Source: CADEFX01 sp046154585 (GTDB lineage Bacteria; Pseudomonadota; Alphaproteobacteria; Rhizobiales; Hyphomicrobiaceae). From it: a DNA stretch of 64,000 nt. The translations under genes and the position numbers were made by a program. Below are positions 60,646 through 64,000 of this stretch, one piece after another (position 1 is the stretch's first letter; every line of letters starts with the position of its first letter). The stretch spans positions 1 through 64,000 of the forward strand of contig JBJXDX010000017.1 of NCBI GenBank assembly GCA_046154585.1. Direction: 5' to 3'. Below the pieces are notes generated by a model. That model saw only the letters and a program-made list of their open reading frames with translations, did no database searches and was not told where the DNA came from.

Positions 60646-60782
60646 GGCGTGGTCGGATTGTAGTCTTTCACAATTCATTTGCGCGTCTACAAACTCCTTG
60701 ATCCTGCCTCAGTCTGGGCGGAGCGTCGTTCGCGCACGCCAGTCAACGATGCGTGCTGCATGAAACGGGTGGAGGTAACGTC

Positions 60783-61796
60783 ATGTCGAACATCAATCTG
60801 TCACGTCGTCAGGCACTGTTTGGGGCTGCTGCGGCCGCCGCAGGAGCTGGCACACTTGCAGGGCTGCAGCTTCCGCCTGCATTCGCCAAGGCCCCGCTCA
60901 GCACCACGCAAGCGCCCTACTTCTATCGCTTCAACCACGGCAAGATGCAGGCGACCGTCATCTCCGATGGGCCGCTGCCGCTCGGTGATCCCACCGGCGC
61001 CTTCCTCGGGGCCAGCAAGGAAGAGATCAGCAAGCTCCTCACCGACAATTTCCTGTCACCGACCAACGCCGTCCTCGAGCAGAACATCCTCGTCATCAAC
61101 ACCGGTGACAAGCTCGTCCTGTTCGACACGGGCATGGGCTCATCGCCCATGTTCGGGCCGACGACCGGAAAGCTGCTTCCGAGCCTCAAAGCCGCCGGCA
61201 TCGATCCCGCCGACATCGACGCGGTGGTCGCCACGCACGGCCATTGCGATCACGTCTGGGGCATTATGGCCGATGACGGCAAGCCCAACTTCCCGAACGC
61301 CCAGATCTACATCTCACAGGCGGATTTCGACTTCTGGACCGACGAGAAGAAGCTGGAGGTGAAAGACCCGGCGTTCATGAAGCCGTTCGTGGAAGGCGCG
61401 CGCAAGAACCTGCTGCCGGTGCGCGACCGCATCGTGTTCGTCAAGGACGGCCAGGAGTTCCTGCCTGGCATCCAGGCCATCTCGGCGCCGGGCCACACGG
61501 TCGGCCACATGGTTTACATGATCACCTCCGACGGCAAGTCGCTCTGCAACGTCGGCGACCTGACGCATCACCAGATCCTGCTGGTCGAGAAGCCGCGCTT
61601 CGAGTTTGCCTACGACACAGATCCCAAGCAGTCGGCAAATTCGCGCGTTCGCATCCTCGATATGCTGGCCTCGCAGAAGATCCCGCTCGTCGCCTATCAC
61701 TTCCCGTGGCCGGGCCATGGCCATATCGGCAAGCAGGGCGACGGCTTCCGCTACTATCCGGCGGCGATGCAGATGGTCATGGACATGAAGACCTGA
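60783..61796 (+). CDS. Tat-exported MBL-fold metallohydrolase
   Basis: A 337-residue protein with a twin-arginine signal (LSRRQALFGAAAAAAGAGTL, then a hydrophobic stretch to PPAFAKA). The metallo-beta-lactamase motif THGHCDHVWGIM (HxHxDH), ISAPGHTVGHMVYM and GDLTHHQILL give the metal site. The GGAGGT ribosome-binding site supports ATG 60783. It probably hydrolyses a lactone, ester or phosphate in the periplasm. It lies between hisA and hisF, with its own terminator. Confidence 0.92.
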   Translation: MSNINLSRRQALFGAAAAAAGAGTLAGLQLPPAFAKAPLSTTQAPYFYRFNHGKMQATVISDGPLPLGDPTGAFLGASKEEISKLLTDNFLSPTNAVLEQNILVINTGDKLVLFDTGMGSSPMFGPTTGKLLPSLKAAGIDPADIDAVVATHGHCDHVWGIMADDGKPNFPNAQIYISQADFDFWTDEKKLEVKDPAFMKPFVEGARKNLLPVRDRIVFVKDGQEFLPGIQAISAPGHTVGHMVYMITSDGKSLCNVGDLTHHQILLVEKPRFEFAYDTDPKQSANSRVRILDMLASQKIPLVAYHFPWPGHGHIGKQGDGFRYYPAAMQMVMDMKT

Positions 61797-61823
61797 TCAC
61801 AGCCCCTTTGGGAGCTGCCATCG

Positions 61824-61857
61824 AGCAAGGCCCGCGACGCCGCGGCCTTGCTTTTTT
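61824..61857 (+). terminator. intrinsic terminator between the MBL gene and hisF
   Basis: GCAAGGCCCGCG and CGCGGCCTTGC form a near-perfect stem (one bulged C) with a short loop, followed by TTTTTTG. It ends 39 bases before the hisF ATG, so hisF needs a promoter after it or read-through. Confidence 0.88.
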
Positions 61858-61895
61858 GTTGCGTTCGGCTGCGCACCCGTCGCAGAAGTACGCCC

Positions 61896-62672
61896 ATGCT
61901 CAAGGTGCGCATCATCCCCTGCCTGGACGTCAAGGACGGCCGTGTCGTCAAGGGCGTCAATTTCGTCGACCTGCGCGACGCGGGCGATCCCGTGGAAGCC
62001 GCCGCCGCCTATGACGCGGCCGGCGCCGACGAGCTGTGCTTCCTCGACATCACCGCCAGCCACGAGAACCGCGACACCATTTTCGACATCGTCGAGCGCA
62101 CCGCCGAGCGCTGCTTCATGCCGCTCACCGTCGGCGGCGGCGTGCGAGCCGTCGAGGACATCCGCAAGCTGCTCGAAGCCGGCGCCGACAAGGTCTCGAT
62201 CAACACGGCAGCCGTCACCCGGCGCCAGTTCGTGCGCGAAGGCGCCGAGAAGTTCGGCGCCCAATGCATCGTCGTCGCCATCGACGCCAAGAAAGTCTCC
62301 GCGCCCGGCCAGCCCGCGAAGTGGGACATCTTCACCCACGGCGGCCGCAAGCCGACCGGGCTCGACGCCATCGACTACGCGCGCGAGGTCGTCTCCCTCG
62401 GCGCCGGCGAGATCCTGCTCACCTCCATGGATCGCGACGGCACCAAGGCCGGCTTCGATCTGGAATTGACGCGCGCCGTATCCGACGCCATCCACGTGCC
62501 GGTGATTGCTTCAGGCGGCGTCGGCACGCTCGATCATCTGGTCGACGGCGTGACGAAGGGCCATGCCAGCGCCGTCCTCGCCGCCTCTATCTTTCACTTC
62601 GGCACTTACACGGTCGGCCAGGCCAAACAACACATGGCCGCCGCCGGCATTCCGATCAGGCCGGTGGGCTAG
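61896..62672 (+). CDS. hisF: imidazole glycerol phosphate synthase, cyclase subunit
   Basis: A 258-residue TIM barrel. VRIIPCLDVKDGRVVKGVNF (catalytic Asp11 region), VGGGVRAVEDIRKLL, CIVVAIDAKKVSAPG (Asp130 region) and VIASGGVGTLDHLVDG are standard. The ATG at 61896 is used; an earlier in-frame ATG lies inside the terminator. Usual downstream hisE is not here. Confidence 0.98.
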   Translation: MLKVRIIPCLDVKDGRVVKGVNFVDLRDAGDPVEAAAAYDAAGADELCFLDITASHENRDTIFDIVERTAERCFMPLTVGGGVRAVEDIRKLLEAGADKVSINTAAVTRRQFVREGAEKFGAQCIVVAIDAKKVSAPGQPAKWDIFTHGGRKPTGLDAIDYAREVVSLGAGEILLTSMDRDGTKAGFDLELTRAVSDAIHVPVIASGGVGTLDHLVDGVTKGHASAVLAASIFHFGTYTVGQAKQHMAAAGIPIRPVG

Positions 62673-62689
62673 CGACTAATGGACCCTTC

Positions 62690-62872
62690 CTACCTTGTCG
62701 GATTTACCAAAGCCCGCGTCTCGGCCATGCGGGCCAATTGCTCGTAGGACTCCGAAATTTCCATCACGGTCTGCTTGGCGGCCGGATCGGACAAATTATT
62801 GGCGAGGCGGCGCGTCTCTTCAGCTCGCTTGCGCCAATGCGCCGGGCTATTGAGTTCCATATCCATAGACAT
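62690..62872 (-). CDS. small helical protein, unknown (tandem paralogue 1)
   Basis: About 60 residues, with ATGs at 62872, 62866 and 62860. HWRKRAEETRRLANNLSDPA followed by AKQTVMEISESYEQLARMAE is a two-helix unit. It matches the neighbour at 62945 in the pattern W-x-x-A-E-E, L-x-D-P-x-A, I-x-E-x-Y-x-x-L-A. Such 60-70-residue proteins occur in many copies in Bradyrhizobium-like genomes (from memory). Function unknown. Confidence 0.7.
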   Translation of the reverse strand: MSMDMELNSPAHWRKRAEETRRLANNLSDPAAKQTVMEISESYEQLARMAETRALVNPTR

Positions 62873-62944
62873 AGCGTTTGGACAACGACCTGCGCGAAGG
62901 AGGGGTTCCCCACAACGCGTCGGTTGCACGGCGGGGCTTAGCTT

Positions 62945-63124
62945 CTACTCGGGCTTTTTATTACGCTCTATGAGCAGCTTAGCACGATCTGCTAGACCTT
63001 GGTAAGCCTCGGCAATGCGCAGCATGACGCGTCTTGCGGTAGGATCGGCGAGGCGCTGTGAGATGGAGTACGCCTCTTCTGCGAGGGCTCGCCACCGTTC
63101 TTCCGTATTCTGCTCTTCGGACAC
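62945..63124 (-). CDS. small helical protein, unknown (tandem paralogue 2)
   Basis: About 59 residues from GTG 63124, chosen for GGGGAGAGGG upstream. RWRALAEEAYSISQRLADPT followed by ARRVMLRIAEAYQGLADRAK is the same two-helix unit as at 62690, ending ERNKKPE. The two genes are in the same orientation, separated by 72 bases, and probably arose by duplication. Confidence 0.75.
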   Translation of the reverse strand: MSEEQNTEERWRALAEEAYSISQRLADPTARRVMLRIAEAYQGLADRAKLLIERNKKPE

Positions 63125-63193
63125 GCGGGCCCTCTCCCCGAATTTCCCCGCGGCCGTCAACGCATTGGACCCGTCTCTGGTTCCTAGAAGCGA

Positions 63194-63220
63194 AGAGCCC
63201 GCCGTCTCTGGACGGGCTCT
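63194..63220. terminator. hairpin between cupin and small-protein genes
   Basis: AGAGCCCG (63194-63201) and CGGGCTCT (63213-63220) form an 8-bp stem. On the minus strand it follows the cupin gene, with TTCGCTTC after it, a weak T-run. Confidence 0.5.
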
Positions 63221-63293
63221 TGCATTTGCAGGTCACGGCGACTGATCGAGAGGTGGTGGCCTGGGAGCCCCGAGTTTGTCAAAAGCCGCGGTT

Positions 63294-63755
63294 CTAGGGC
63301 CCGGGATAGGGTGTGCCATCCTTGTGCACGAACCGGCCGTCGGCGTTGGTACTCATCATGTCGATGTCGGAGCAGGTCGTAGCGTCGGCGGGCTGGCGCG
63401 AGCCGACTTCGAGATAAGCCGCCATCGCGCCCGACTTGTTGATGAGGTGATGGCCGTTGCCGGAACCTTTCGCGAAGGCCGCGCAATCGCCGGCGCGCAG
63501 CATCGTCTCGCCGCCATCTTCGATCAGCGTCAGCTCGCCTTCGAGCACATACACGAACTCGTCCTCGTGCGAATGCCAATGGCGCTGGCTCGACCAATTG
63601 CCCGGCGGCAGGCGCATGAGATTGACCCCGAAATCAATAAGCCCGCCTGCATCCCCGAGCCGCTGCCGTATGCGTTCGGCACAGGGTGCATCGAACGGCG
63701 CCGGATAGCCCGAGCCCTTGTATTCCCGCACGGTGGCAATATCGATCTTGGGCAT
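63294..63755 (-). CDS. cupin domain-containing protein
   Basis: A 153-residue single-domain cupin. First motif RHWHSHEDEFVYVLEGELTL (two His and Glu), second motif around MLRAGDCAAFAKGSGNGHHL. LEVGSRQPADATTCSDIDMM and VHKDGTPYPGP at the end resemble the conserved tail of a common proteobacterial cupin family whose reaction is unknown. Metal binding is likely. Confidence 0.9.
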   Translation of the reverse strand: MPKIDIATVREYKGSGYPAPFDAPCAERIRQRLGDAGGLIDFGVNLMRLPPGNWSSQRHWHSHEDEFVYVLEGELTLIEDGGETMLRAGDCAAFAKGSGNGHHLINKSGAMAAYLEVGSRQPADATTCSDIDMMSTNADGRFVHKDGTPYPGP

Positions 63756-63868
63756 GGCGGTCTCTCCAATCGTCAGCGAGCGAGGTCATGCGCGTCCACG
63801 CATAACCTCGCGCAATCCGGCGATGACACAATGTCCACCATCGCGAATCCGCGCCTTGGCCGCCGGCA

Positions 63869-64000
63869 TCAAAGATCGACACGCTCCTGCTCCACGGCCT
63901 TGCGCTCCGTCATGTTGAAGCGTCCGCCGTAGATCGGCCGCTCGCCAGTGGTCGGCCCTGGATACTGCACGATGAAGATCTCGCCGCCGGTGTCGGTGCG
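63869..64000 (-). CDS. C-terminal fragment of an unrecognised protein
   Basis: The gene enters from the right edge; the last 43 residues are visible, including FIVQYPGPTTGERPIYGGRF then NMTERKAVEQERVDL and TGA. Reading frame and codon use look genuine. Too short to assign. Confidence 0.65.
   Translation of the reverse strand, partial: RTDTGGEIFIVQYPGPTTGERPIYGGRFNMTERKAVEQERVDL

Overview
The window is GC-rich chromosomal DNA of an alphaproteobacterium, most likely of the order Hyphomicrobiales (Rhizobiales). Three things support this: hslU-hslV lying divergent from hisB-DUF2628-hisH, direct-repeat SOS boxes of the GTTC-N7-GTTC type, and many short intergenic hairpin repeats of the kind common in this order. 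The species cannot be fixed from the sequence. I found no rRNA, tRNA, CRISPR array, transposase or phage gene.

Bases 1-36400 are dominated by catabolic, CoA-linked genes. They include an acyl-CoA synthetase tail, an IlvD/Edd dehydratase, a double carboxymuconolactone-decarboxylase-like protein, an LLM flavin oxidoreductase, rmuC, an iron-dependent dehydrogenase divergent from a marR gene with a perfect 20-bp operator-like palindrome, a hotdog thioesterase, an MFS carrier, a class III CoA-transferase coupled to an acyl-CoA dehydrogenase, enoyl-CoA hydratases, a serine hydrolase, an M24 peptidase, a methyltransferase, an alpha/beta-hydrolase-LuxR fusion, an orphan molybdopterin oxidoreductase, an FAH-family enzyme and SDRs. 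The most coherent unit is 28474-36399, all on the plus strand: two acyl-CoA dehydrogenases, an NDP-forming acyl-CoA synthetase, an enoyl-CoA hydratase, two SDRs and a CMD-family protein. It looks like a beta-oxidation-type route for an unknown acid.

Bases 37502-44769 hold a complete oligopeptide-type ABC importer (binding protein, two permeases, two ATPases, tightly spaced or overlapping) followed by an MmgE/PrpD protein. Bases 44922-53256 hold housekeeping and small genes: an M50 protease, a GNAT, argG, a DsbA-like isomerase preceded by an unexplained intrinsic terminator, small secreted and membrane proteins, rlmN and an FMN-dependent 2-hydroxyacid dehydrogenase. A double-glycine-leader peptide lies at 53332-53550.

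Bases 53784-62672 hold hslUV and the histidine genes hisB, hisH, hisA and hisF. The his series is interrupted between hisH and hisA by about 2 kb: a SinR/Cas2-fold small protein, two SOS (LexA) boxes, an AT-richer HEPN gene overlapping an unrecognised partner gene, and a small protein ending in a beta-clamp-binding motif (QLELF). It is interrupted again between hisA and hisF by a Tat-exported metallo-beta-lactamase-fold enzyme. The interrupted stretch 57641-59436 is the best candidate for an undescribed DNA-damage or defence module. Two tandem paralogous 60-residue proteins, a cupin and a truncated gene close the window.

At least five families of dispersed intergenic repeats were found by eye, plus one degenerate minisatellite.
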